Assembly: GCA_963750195.1 (NCBI GenBank)
Contig: CAVVPS010000016.1
Location: 744,001-808,000 of the forward strand
DNA from: AP-15 sp963750195
GTDB taxonomy: Bacteria > Pseudomonadota > Alphaproteobacteria > ATCC43930 > CGMCC-115725
Length of the DNA: 64,000 nt
Direction: 5' to 3'
Position numbers and translations under genes: made by a program. The notes beneath the pieces are model-generated. The model was not told the DNA's origin, searched no databases, and saw only the letters and a list, made by a program, of their open reading frames with translations. The stretch's first letter is position 1; each line of letters opens with the position of its first letter. Of this stretch, positions 44,769-52,759 are shown in pieces.

Positions 44769-45719
44769 ATGGCGATTATCGTTGGCCAGGGTGAGTACAA
44801 ATACGAGATCAAGGAAAACTGGGCCAAGCTTCCCGACGGCTGGTCGTTCAAGGAGGTCGCTGCGGTCGGGGTCGACAAGAACGACAACGTTTACGCCTTT
44901 GGGCGCGGCGAGCATCCGATGATGGTGTTCGACCGCCAGGGTAATTTCCTGCGCTCCTGGGGCGAGGGGCAGTACCCGCGCGCCCATGGCGTCCATATGG
45001 GGCCTGACGATTCGATCTATCTGACCGACGATGGCGGCCACTTCGTACGTAAATGTCGGCTCGAAGACGGCAAGGTGTTGCTGGAGCTGGGTGTGCCCGG
45101 CACGCCGGCGCCCTATCTGAGCGGCGAGCCGTTCAACCGGTGCACCCACACCGCGCTATCGCCAAAAGGCGAGATCTACGTCTCGGACGGCTACGGCAAC
45201 GCCCGCGTCCACAAATATTCGCCGGACGGCAAATTGTTGATGTCATGGGGCGAGCCCGGCAGCGATCCCGGCCAGTTCAACCTGGTCCACAATATCTGCG
45301 CCGACGCCGACGGCTGGGTCTATGTCGCCGACCGCGAGAACCATCGGGTCCAGGTGTTCGACGGCAATGGCAAATACGAGACGCAGTGGAACAATCTGCA
45401 CCGGCCGTGCGGCCTCTACATGCCGTACACGCATCACCCGGTCTGCTATATCGGCGAGCTCTCGGTCAACCGCCTCAACGCCAATCTCGGGCCGCGGGTC
45501 AGCATCGTCGACAATCAGGGCAAGCTGTTGTCGCGGATCGGCGATCCGTTCGCTGGGACAGCGCCAACCTCGTTTATCGGGCCGCACGGCCTCGCCGTCG
45601 ATTTGCGCGGCGATCTCTATGTCGGCGAGGTGTGCTGGACCTTGTGGCCGGGGCTGTTCCCGGGCGAGCCGCATCCGCCAGGATTACGGGCCTTGCAAAA
45701 ATACGAACGCGTCCATTGA
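44769..45719 (+). CDS. NHL-repeat beta-propeller protein, copy 1
   Basis: 316 aa six-bladed propeller related to the peptidyl-alpha-hydroxyglycine lyase-like / NHL group. It begins AIIVGQGEYKYEIKENWAKL; blades show motifs such as HGVHMGPDDSIYLTDDGGHF, EIYVSDGYGNARVHKYSPDG, WVYVADRENHRVQVFDGNG and HGLAVDLRGDLYVGEV. There is no signal peptide. Catalytic Zn ligands of the lyase are not clearly identifiable. It is followed 10 bp later by a very similar copy. Function unknown. Confidence 0.87.
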   Translation: MAIIVGQGEYKYEIKENWAKLPDGWSFKEVAAVGVDKNDNVYAFGRGEHPMMVFDRQGNFLRSWGEGQYPRAHGVHMGPDDSIYLTDDGGHFVRKCRLEDGKVLLELGVPGTPAPYLSGEPFNRCTHTALSPKGEIYVSDGYGNARVHKYSPDGKLLMSWGEPGSDPGQFNLVHNICADADGWVYVADRENHRVQVFDGNGKYETQWNNLHRPCGLYMPYTHHPVCYIGELSVNRLNANLGPRVSIVDNQGKLLSRIGDPFAGTAPTSFIGPHGLAVDLRGDLYVGEVCWTLWPGLFPGEPHPPGLRALQKYERVH

Positions 45720-45729
45720 GGAGAATGGC

Positions 45730-46689
45730 ATGGCGATCATCGTTGGCGATGGCGACTACAAATATCGGATTATCGAGGACTGGGCGAAACTCCCTGACAA
45801 ATGGTCGTTCAAGGAAGTCGGTGCGGTTGGCGTCGACGCCAAGGACAATGTCTATGTCTTCAACCGCGGCGACCATCCGGTCATGGTGTTCGACCGCGAC
45901 GGCAAATTCCTGCGCTCCTGGGGCGAAGGCCAATACCCCCGCGCCCACGGCGTCCATATGGGGCCGGACGATTCGATCTACCTGACCGACGATGGCGGCC
46001 ATTTCGTCCGCAAATGTTCGCTCGATGGCAAGGTGCTGCTAGAGATCGGCGTCCCCGGCAAACCCGCGCCCTATATGAGCGGCGAGCCGTTCCACCGCTG
46101 CACCCACACCGCGCTGTCGCCAAAGGGTGAAATCTATGTATCCGACGGCTACGGCAACGCGAAAGTTCACAAATATTCGCCCGACGGCAAATTGCTGATG
46201 TCGTGGGGCGAACCCGGCACCAACCCCGGCGAGTTCAACATCGTGCACAACATCTGCACCGACTCTGACGGTTGGGTCTATGTCGCCGATCGCGAGAACC
46301 ACCGGGTCCAGGTGTTCGACGGCAACGGTAAGTACGAGACCCAGTGGAACAATCTGCACCGGCCTTGCGGTCTCTACATGGATTACGCCCGCCACCCGGT
46401 CTGCTACATCGGCGAGCTAGGGCCGGTGCAGCCGGTCAACCGCAACAGCCCAAACCTCGGTCCCCGGGTCAGCATCGTCGACAATCAGGGCAAGCTGTTG
46501 TCGCGGTTCGGCGACATGCATGCCGGAACCGCGCCGACCGCGTTTCTCGGGCCGCACGGGCTCACCGTCGACAGCCGCGGCGATCTCTATGTCGGCGAGG
46601 TGTCGTGGACGCAGTGGCCGCAATTCTTCCCGAATAAGCCACGTCCCGATTACATCCGCTCATTGCAGAAATACGAGCGGGTTCACTGA
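45730..46689 (+). CDS. NHL-repeat beta-propeller protein, copy 2
   Basis: 319 aa, closely similar over its whole length to the gene at 44769-45719. It shares AIIVGDGDYKYRIIEDWAKL at the start, RAHGVHMGPDDSIYLTDD, YVADRENHRVQVFDGNGKY and SLQKYERVH at the end. Differences are mostly conservative, with a small insertion near GELGPVQPVNRN. A GAGGAGAATGGC lies before the ATG. The pair is a tandem duplication. It lies directly upstream of zapA. Confidence 0.87.
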   Translation: MAIIVGDGDYKYRIIEDWAKLPDKWSFKEVGAVGVDAKDNVYVFNRGDHPVMVFDRDGKFLRSWGEGQYPRAHGVHMGPDDSIYLTDDGGHFVRKCSLDGKVLLEIGVPGKPAPYMSGEPFHRCTHTALSPKGEIYVSDGYGNAKVHKYSPDGKLLMSWGEPGTNPGEFNIVHNICTDSDGWVYVADRENHRVQVFDGNGKYETQWNNLHRPCGLYMDYARHPVCYIGELGPVQPVNRNSPNLGPRVSIVDNQGKLLSRFGDMHAGTAPTAFLGPHGLTVDSRGDLYVGEVSWTQWPQFFPNKPRPDYIRSLQKYERVH

Positions 46690-46697
46690 GGGGCGGG

Positions 46698-47240
46698 ATG
46701 AGTTGCCTCGACGAGGCGCTCGAGCGGCTCGAACGGGCCGTTGCCCGTCTCGAAGCCGCGAGCATCGGCGGCGCGGTGGCTCAGCGCGTCGCGGCGCCCG
46801 AGGCCGAGACTGCACAGCTGCGCGCCGCCGCCGGCGAGATCGGTGCCCGGGTCGATGGCGCTCTCGCCCGGATCGGCCGGGCGCTTGGGGGGAGGGGTGA
46901 GATGAGCGAAGTCGCGGTTACGGTCAACGGCCGCCCTTACAAGATTACCTGCGACGATGGGCAGGAGCCGCGCATTCGGCGGCTCGCCCAATATGTCGAC
47001 GCTCGGGTCGGTGAGTTCGCAAAAAGCCTCGGCCAGGTCGGGGAAGGCCGGTTGCTACTTCTAGCGGCCCTCGTCATCGCCGACGAACTGTCTGACGCTA
47101 ACGAGGCGTTGCAGCAGGAGCAGAGCCGTGTGCGCTCCGCCGAAACTGAAGCTGCCGACGCCGCCGACGCCGCGGCGAGCGGCGTCCACGGCATCGCCCA
47201 GCGGATCGAGGCTATTGCGGCGCGGCTGGAGAGCCCCTAG
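46698..47240 (+). CDS. zapA: ZapA with N-terminal DUF4164-like segment (fusion or frameshift)
   Basis: 180 aa in one frame. Residues 1-67 form a charged coiled coil like the small DUF4164 protein that usually sits directly before zapA. From the ATG at 46902 the sequence is ZapA: VAVTVNGRPYKITCDDGQEP, RRLAQYVDARV, then GEGRLLLLAALVIADEL and a C-terminal coiled coil. ZapA cross-links FtsZ filaments at midcell. In most relatives the two are separate genes. The junction lies in a G-rich run (GGGGGGAGGGGTGAGATGAG) where removing a base would create a stop just before the zapA ATG. The fusion may therefore be an artefact. Confidence 0.82.
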   Translation: MSCLDEALERLERAVARLEAASIGGAVAQRVAAPEAETAQLRAAAGEIGARVDGALARIGRALGGRGEMSEVAVTVNGRPYKITCDDGQEPRIRRLAQYVDARVGEFAKSLGQVGEGRLLLLAALVIADELSDANEALQQEQSRVRSAETEAADAADAAASGVHGIAQRIEAIAARLESP

Positions 47241-47250
47241 CTTTGCCATT

Positions 47251-47416
47251 GCGGGGTGGGGCTGCGCGGTGCGTCAGGCCGCATGTTACCCCGGGGCCGA
47301 TACCTACCTCTTGGGAGCTGTCTCTGTCGGAGTCGTGGCTTCGACACGTGGCGCCCACCTGCTACGGCGGGCCACGGTGGGATTGCGCGCCAACGGCCGA
47401 GGCGGCTCCACTCCGC
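47251..47416 (+). ncRNA. ssrS: 6S RNA (ssrS)
   Basis: About 166 nt between zapA and ymdB, the place of 6S RNA in alphaproteobacteria. The ends are complementary: GCGGGGTGG (47251-47259) pairs with CCACTCCGC (47408-47416), and the next bases GGCTG also pair, giving a long closing stem. The central part contains a C/G-rich bulge TTACCCCGGGGCC and hairpins as expected. 6S RNA binds sigma-70 RNA polymerase in stationary phase. No protein-coding frame fits. Exact 5' and 3' ends are estimates. Confidence 0.72.
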
Positions 47417-47454
47417 AGCTCTGAGCCACGGGCCGGGCGCGCGGTGCGATCGTC

Positions 47455-48270
47455 GTGAAGATCCTGTTCTGCGGCGACGTGATGGGGCGGCCGGGCCGCG
47501 ATGCGGTCAAACTGCATGTGCCCGCGCTGCGGCGCGAACTCGCCCTCGATCTCGTCGTCGTCAATGCCGAGAACGCGGCCGGCGGTTTCGGCCTGACCGA
47601 ACGCATCAGCGGCGAATTCTACGAGTGCGGCGTCGACATTCTGACGACCGGCAATCACGTCTGGGACCAGCGCGAGCTGATCCCCTATATCGATCGCGAC
47701 CCGTGTGTGCTGCGTCCGGCGAATTTTCCGCCCGGAACGCCCGGCGCCGGCTGGCGGCTGCACCCGGTGGGCGGCGGTCGCAACGCGCTGGTGATCAACC
47801 TGATGGGCCGGCTGTTCATGGACGCGCTCGACGATCCCTTTGCCCGGCTCGATTTGATCCTCGCCGATCATCCGCTCGATGGCGGCGTGGCGGCGATCCT
47901 CGTCGATTTTCATGCCGAGGCGTCGAGCGAGAAGATGGCACTCGGCCATTTTGCCGACGGCCGCGTCTCGGCCGTGTTCGGGACGCATTGCCACGTTCCG
48001 ACGGCCGACGCTCAGATCCTGCCGGGCGGCACCGCCTATCAGACCGATGCCGGGATGTGCGGTGACTATGATTTGGTGATCGGGCTGCAAAAGGGCCCGG
48101 TGGTGCGCCGCTTTGTCACCAAGATGCCCGGCGAGCGACCGCAGGTCGCCGAGGGCGAGGGCACCTTGTGCGGGATTCTGCTCGAAACCGACGACGATAG
48201 CGGGCTCGCCCGGCGGGTCGAGCCGGTGCGAATTGGCGGGCGCCTGATGCAACAGCTGCCGCGCTGCTGA
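47455..48270 (+). CDS. YmdB/TIGR00282-family metallophosphoesterase
   Basis: 271 aa calcineurin-like phosphoesterase; Bacillus YmdB homologues hydrolyse cyclic nucleotides. Metal site: FCGDVMGRPGRD, NAENAAGGFG, TGNHVWDQ, DFHAEASSEK, and GTHCHVPTADAQIL. GTG start at 47455. A 5-formyl-tetrahydrofolate cyclo-ligase gene commonly lies between 6S RNA and this gene in relatives, and is missing here. Confidence 0.92.
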   Translation: MKILFCGDVMGRPGRDAVKLHVPALRRELALDLVVVNAENAAGGFGLTERISGEFYECGVDILTTGNHVWDQRELIPYIDRDPCVLRPANFPPGTPGAGWRLHPVGGGRNALVINLMGRLFMDALDDPFARLDLILADHPLDGGVAAILVDFHAEASSEKMALGHFADGRVSAVFGTHCHVPTADAQILPGGTAYQTDAGMCGDYDLVIGLQKGPVVRRFVTKMPGERPQVAEGEGTLCGILLETDDDSGLARRVEPVRIGGRLMQQLPRC

Positions 48271-48419
48271 GCCCGAACTAGCAGGAATTGGCCGGTTAGC
48301 AAGGCCGCTCGGATCGCGGCCCAGATGCCCCAATCCTGCCATATTGGATTGTTAGCCCGGTCGACAGCCCCTATGAAGGGTTTCACACCCGAGGCCGACG
48401 GGGAGCCGCGCGGAGATCG

Positions 48420-49172
48420 ATGGCAGGCCACTCGCAATTTAAAAACATCATGTACCGGAAGGGCGCGCAGGACAAAAAGCGCGGCAAGGTCTTCACCAAG
48501 ATCATCCGGGAATTGACGACTGCGGCCCGTACCGGACTGCCCGATCCCGCGGCGAACCCGCGGCTGCGCGCGGCGGTGCTGGCCGCCCGCCAGGCCAACA
48601 TGCCGAAGGACACGGTCGACCGCGCGATTCGGCGCGGCGCCGGCGGTGAGGCCGATTTCGGCCTATGACGAGGTGCGTTACGAGGGCTATGGGCCGGGTG
48701 GGACCGCGGTCATCGTCGAGGCGCTGACCGACAACCGCAACCGCACCGCGAGCGAAATCCGCGCCGCCTTCACCAAGGCCGGCGGCGCGCTCGGCGAGAC
48801 CAACAGCGTCGGTTTCCTGTTCGATCGCGTCGGCGAAATCGTCTATCCGGCGGGAGCGGCCAGCGCCGAGGACATGTTCGAGGCGGTCATCGAGGCCGGC
48901 GCCGACAATGTCGAAAGCGATTCCGAGCAGCATCTGGTGACCAGCGCGACGGACGATTTCAACATTGTGCGCGATGCGCTCGAACAGCAGCTTCGGCCCG
49001 GCCGCTTCGGCACGGCTCGTCTGGCGGCCAAAAACCACGGCGTCCGATCGACGAGGACAACGCGATCGCGCTCTTCAAGCTGCTCGAGACGCTCGAGGAC
49101 AGCGACGATGTCCAGAACGTCTACGCCAATTTCGAAGTGGCTGAGGACGTTATGGCGCGGCTCGGCGCCTGA
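48420..49172 (+). CDS. yebC: YebC/PmpR-family transcriptional regulator (three frameshifts)
   Basis: About 250 aa when repaired. It begins MAGHSQFKNIMYRKGAQDKK, the YebC signature, and continues ELTTAARTGLPDPAANPRLR. The next segments, YDEVRYEGYGPGGTAVIVEA and FGPAASARLVWRPKTTA, are joined across breaks near 48659-48662 and 48990-48993. A further break at 49043 precedes IDEDNAIALFKLLETLEDSD. All three need removal of one base. YebC proteins act as DNA-binding regulators or, as recently shown for some members, ribosome-associated translation factors. Ends at TGA 49170-49172, before ruvC. Confidence 0.9.
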
Positions 49173-49203
49173 GAATGACCGATCGAGCCGAGCCGGCTGC
49201 TTG

Positions 49204-49234
49204 CTCCCTTTCCCCCCAGTTCGGGGGGGAGGGG
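49204..49234. repeat. C-run/G-run palindrome between yebC and ruvC
   Basis: CTCCC-TTTCCCCCC-AGTTC-GGGGGGGA-GGGG: two complementary arms around a short loop, like the repeat at 7969-8004. It lies immediately before ruvC and could act as a terminator for yebC, although no T-tract follows. Confidence 0.45.
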
Positions 49235-49243
49235 TTCTAGGCG

Positions 49244-49739
49244 ATGCGCGTCTTGGGGCTCGATCCCGGGCTGAGGCATACCGGCTGGGGAGTTATCGAC
49301 GTCGACGGCAATCGTCTTACCCATGTCGCGAAACGGGGTGTCGCACGCCGCGACCGATCAGCCGCTGGCAATGCGACTGGTGTCGCTGTTTCGCCAGATC
49401 GGCGATGTGCTCGAACGATTTCACCCTGACGAGGCCGCGGTCGAGGAAACCTTCGTCAATCGCAACCCGGCTTCGACCTTGAAGCTCGGCGTCGCCCGCG
49501 GCGTCGTGCTGCTGGCTCCGGCGGAGCGCGGGCTGCCGGTCGCCGAATATTCGGCGAATTTGATCAAAAAGGCGGTCGTCGGGGCTGGGCACGCCGAGAA
49601 GTCGCAAGTGCAGATAATGGTTCGGCGGATCTTGCCCGGCTGCGAGATCGGTGCGGGCGACGCCGCCGATGCGCTCGCTGTGGCGATTTGTCATGCCCAC
49701 CTCGCACTGACCCGCCGCGCCTGGGAAGCAATCCGATGA
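49244..49739 (+). CDS. ruvC: crossover junction endodeoxyribonuclease RuvC (frameshifted)
   Basis: Holliday-junction resolvase, about 164 aa when repaired. Seen: LGLDPGLRHTGWGVI with the first catalytic Asp, then one extra A in the AAA at 49331-49333. The protein then continues as NGVSHAATDQPLAMRLVSLF. Later, AVEETFVNRNPASTLKLG, KSQVQIMV and DAADALAVAICHAH carry the remaining acidic residues. Its stop overlaps the ruvA ATG (ATGA at 49736). Essential resolution motifs are intact once repaired. Confidence 0.93.
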
Positions 49740-50347
49740 TCGCCCGGCTCGCCGGGATCGTCGATTCGGTCGGTCAGGACAGCGCGGTCATCGACGTCGG
49801 CGGCGTCGGTTATCTCGCCTTTTGCTCGACCCGGACGATTGGCCGTCTGCCGCCGGTCGGCGCACCCGCGCGCCTGTTGATCGAGACGCATGTGCGCGAG
49901 GACCACATCCACCTCTACGGCTTTATCGACGCGGCCGAACGCGACTGGTTCCGGCTGCTGACGACGGTTCAGGGGGTGGGCGCGCGACTGGCCCTTTCCA
50001 TCCTGTCAGCGGTGCCTGCCGAGGAACTCGGTCTCGCCATTTTCGCCCAAGATCGCGCGGTGCTGGCGCGTGCTGACGGAGTCGGACCCAGGCTCGCCGC
50101 GCGCATCGTCAACGAGCTCAAGGACAAGGTTGGCGGGCTCGCCCCCGCGCCGTCTCTGTCCACGCCGCCGGTATCGGCAGCCGGCGCCGATAGCGGCCCA
50201 GCCGCCGACGCCGTTTCGGCGCTGGTCAATCTCCAATGGGGGCGCGCCGAGGCCTTTGCCGCGGTAGGGATGGCAATGAACCGGCTCGGCAGCGGCGCCG
50301 GGGTCGACGCGCTGATCCGCGCGGCGCTCCAGGAGCGCGCCCCGTGA
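49736..50347 (+). CDS. ruvA: Holliday junction DNA helicase RuvA
   Basis: 203 aa. Forms the tetramer that binds the junction and recruits RuvB. Order: OB-fold domain I (MIARLAGIVDSVGQDSAVID), two helix-hairpin-helix motifs (TVQGVGARLALSIL and ADGVGPRLAARIVNELKDK), a proline/alanine-rich linker, and C-terminal domain III (NLQWGRAEAFAAVGMAM) that contacts RuvB. It overlaps ruvC by 4 bp and precedes ruvB by 13 bp. Confidence 0.96.
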   Translation: MIARLAGIVDSVGQDSAVIDVGGVGYLAFCSTRTIGRLPPVGAPARLLIETHVREDHIHLYGFIDAAERDWFRLLTTVQGVGARLALSILSAVPAEELGLAIFAQDRAVLARADGVGPRLAARIVNELKDKVGGLAPAPSLSTPPVSAAGADSGPAADAVSALVNLQWGRAEAFAAVGMAMNRLGSGAGVDALIRAALQERAP

Positions 50348-50360
50348 GAGCTGTCGGGTC

Positions 50361-51431
50361 ATGAGCGAGGCCGGATCACGTATCATCGCCCCCGAACGCG
50401 CCGAGCAGGATGCCGCCGAGGCTTCGCTGCGGCCGCTGACATTGGCCGACTTCGTCGGCCAGCGCCAGCTGCGGGACAATCTGGGCGTCTTTATCGAGGC
50501 CGCCAAAGCGCGAGGCGAAGCGCTCGACCACGTGCTGTTGTTCGGGCCGCCGGGGCTCGGCAAAACCACCTTGGCGCAGATTGTCGCGCGCGAGATGGGG
50601 GTGGGCTTTCGCGCCACTTCGGGCCCAGTCATTCAACGCGCCGGCGATCTCGCTGCACTCTTGACCAATCTCCAGCCGCGCGACGTGCTGTTTATCGACG
50701 AAATCCATCGGCTGGCCCCCTCGGTGGAGGAAATCCTCTATCCGGCGATGGAGGATTTTCACCTCGATCTGATCATTGGCGAGGGGCCGGGTGCTCATTC
50801 CATCCGCTATCCGTTGCCGCCCTTCACGCTGGTCGGAGCCACGACCCGGTCGGGGCTGATCACCCGACCTTTGCGCGAGCGCTTTGGCATCCCGCTGCGG
50901 CTGTTGTTCTACGAACCGGCCGAGCTCGCGATGATCGTCGGCCGCGGCGCCCGGGTGCTCGCCTTCGATTTGCGGGCCGACGGCGCCGCTGAGGTCGCCC
51001 GCCGCGCCCGCGGCACGCCGCGCGTGGCGATGCGTCTGCTGCGGCGGATTCGCGACTTTGCCGCGGTCGAGGGCCTGGCGACGGTCGACCTTGCCGCGGC
51101 CGACGCGGCGCTGTTGCGGCTCGAAGTCGACGGATGCGGGCTCGACGGCATGGACCGGCGCTATCTGCGCTGCATCGCCGAGAACTACGGCGGCGGCCCG
51201 GTCGGGGTCGAAACCATGGCGGCGGCTCTCGGCGACGAGCGCGACGTCGTCGAAGAGGTTATCGAGCCATACCTGATCCAGGAAGGGTTTGTGCAGCGCA
51301 CGCCCCGCGGCCGCATGCTGACCCAGCTCGCCTTTCGCCATCTTGGCCTACCGATGCCGGCGGTGTTGCCGGCCCAGCTCGACCTGCTGGCGCGCCTGCC
51401 GGTCGCCGACGAGGCCGAGGAGGTGCCGTGA
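50361..51431 (+). CDS. ruvB: Holliday junction branch migration ATPase RuvB
   Basis: 356 aa hexameric AAA+ motor. Walker A is GPPGLGKTTLAQIV, Walker B LFIDEIHRL, sensor VGATTRSGLITRPLRERFG with the Arg finger, then the C-terminal winged helix with GFVQRTPRGRMLT. Ends about 70 bp before tolQ. In many relatives a ybgC thioesterase gene lies between ruvB and tolQ; it is absent here, and only a 20-codon proline/threonine-rich frame (51428-51490) fills the space. Confidence 0.97.
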   Translation: MSEAGSRIIAPERAEQDAAEASLRPLTLADFVGQRQLRDNLGVFIEAAKARGEALDHVLLFGPPGLGKTTLAQIVAREMGVGFRATSGPVIQRAGDLAALLTNLQPRDVLFIDEIHRLAPSVEEILYPAMEDFHLDLIIGEGPGAHSIRYPLPPFTLVGATTRSGLITRPLRERFGIPLRLLFYEPAELAMIVGRGARVLAFDLRADGAAEVARRARGTPRVAMRLLRRIRDFAAVEGLATVDLAAADAALLRLEVDGCGLDGMDRRYLRCIAENYGGGPVGVETMAAALGDERDVVEEVIEPYLIQEGFVQRTPRGRMLTQLAFRHLGLPMPAVLPAQLDLLARLPVADEAEEVP

Positions 51432-51502
51432 CGCCGCCGCGGACACCGATGCCGACGCCCACACCGACGATCGTCCAAAAGACGCCATAAAAGGTTCAAA
51501 GA

Positions 51503-52231
51503 ATGCCGCCTTCCGCTGTCGACACCCTGCCGCTCGCCGGTGCGGTTCCCCATGACCTTTCGATCGTTGCGTTGTTTCTGCAATCAGATGCCATCGTCAA
51601 AATCGTCATGCTGATCTTGTTGCTCGCATCGTTCTGGTCGTGGGCGGTCATATTCGACAAGGTGATTCGGCTGCGCCGCCTGCGCCATGCGGCGTCGAGC
51701 TTCGAGGAAAGCTTTTGGTCGGGCGGCTCGCTCGACGATCTTTACGAGCGCGTCGGCCAGCGTCCGCCCGATCCGATGACCGCGGTGTTTTCGGCGGCGA
51801 TGCGCGAGTGGCGGCGCAGTGCCGCCAAGGGCCTGCTCGGCACCGCGATCATGCGCGCGAGCCTGCAGCAGCGTATCGAGCGGGTCATGAACGTCACCGT
51901 CGGCCGCGAGATGGAGAGGGTCGAGCGCTTCATGGCGTTTCTCGCCACGGTCGGCGCAACCGCGCCGTTCGTCGGGTTGTTCGGCACGGTCTGGGGCATC
52001 ATGGATAGTTTTCAGTCGATCGCCGCCTCCAAGAACACCAGCCTCGCAGTCGTCGCCCCCGGCATCGCCGAATCGCTGTTCGCCACCGCGCTCGGCCTTG
52101 TCGCCGCGATCCCTGCGGTTATCGCCTACAACAAGCTGGCAACCGATTTCGGGCGCTACGCCGGCCGGCTCGAAGCCTTCTCCTCGGAATTCAGTGCGAT
52201 CTTGTCGCGCCAGCTCGACGAGAGGCCCTGA
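51503..52231 (+). CDS. tolQ: TolQ, inner-membrane proton-channel subunit
   Basis: 242 aa MotA/ExbB-type protein. Three helices: about residues 25-50 (VKIVMLILLLASFWSWAVIF), and the pair LATVGATAPFVGLFGTVWGIM and GIAESLFATALGLVAAIPAV. With TolR it uses proton motive force to energise TolA for outer-membrane constriction. First gene of tolQRAB-pal-cpoB, with tolR starting 4 bp after its stop. Confidence 0.97.
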   Translation: MPPSAVDTLPLAGAVPHDLSIVALFLQSDAIVKIVMLILLLASFWSWAVIFDKVIRLRRLRHAASSFEESFWSGGSLDDLYERVGQRPPDPMTAVFSAAMREWRRSAAKGLLGTAIMRASLQQRIERVMNVTVGREMERVERFMAFLATVGATAPFVGLFGTVWGIMDSFQSIAASKNTSLAVVAPGIAESLFATALGLVAAIPAVIAYNKLATDFGRYAGRLEAFSSEFSAILSRQLDERP

Positions 52232-52234
52232 CCA

Positions 52235-52735
52235 GTGGCGCTGTCGAGCCTCGGCGGCAACGGCCGCGTTATCCGCGCCGGGCGCTATCGGCCGATGGCC
52301 GAAATCAATGTGACGCCGCTCGTCGATGTCATGCTGGTGCTGCTTGTCGTTTTCATGGTGGCGGCCCCGCTGCTGACCGTGGGGGTGCCCGTCGACTTGC
52401 CCCAGACCCAGGCGCCGCCGATCACCGAGCCGAAAGAGCCGCTGGTCATCACCGTTAACAACGAGGGCAAGATCTTTATCCAGGACACCGAGCTTCCGAC
52501 CGAAGCCCTTGTGCCTCGTCTACAGGCGATCACCGGGGCCAACCCCGATGCGCTTGTTTATGTCAGGGCCGACAAGTCGATTGATTACGGCCGCGTGCTC
52601 GAAGTCATGAGCCTGATCAGTGCTGCGGGCTTTCGCAAGGTTTCGCTGATCGCGCAGTCGCCGAGAGGAGTGGCGGACACTGCCGCCCATGATGCGGCAG
52701 CAGCCACGACCCCGGCGCGGACTGCAAAGCACTGA
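52235..52735 (+). CDS. tolR: TolR
   Basis: 166 aa ExbD-like partner of TolQ with GTG start. The single transmembrane helix INVTPLVDVMLVLLVVFMVA carries the proton-conducting Asp near residue 30. The periplasmic domain contains INNEGKIF-like and VYVRADKSIDYGRVLEVMSL segments. The short Ala/Thr-rich tail is not conserved. Confidence 0.96.
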   Translation: MALSSLGGNGRVIRAGRYRPMAEINVTPLVDVMLVLLVVFMVAAPLLTVGVPVDLPQTQAPPITEPKEPLVITVNNEGKIFIQDTELPTEALVPRLQAITGANPDALVYVRADKSIDYGRVLEVMSLISAAGFRKVSLIAQSPRGVADTAAHDAAAATTPARTAKH

Positions 52736-52759
52736 GGACCGGTCCGCGGGCGCGCAAGG

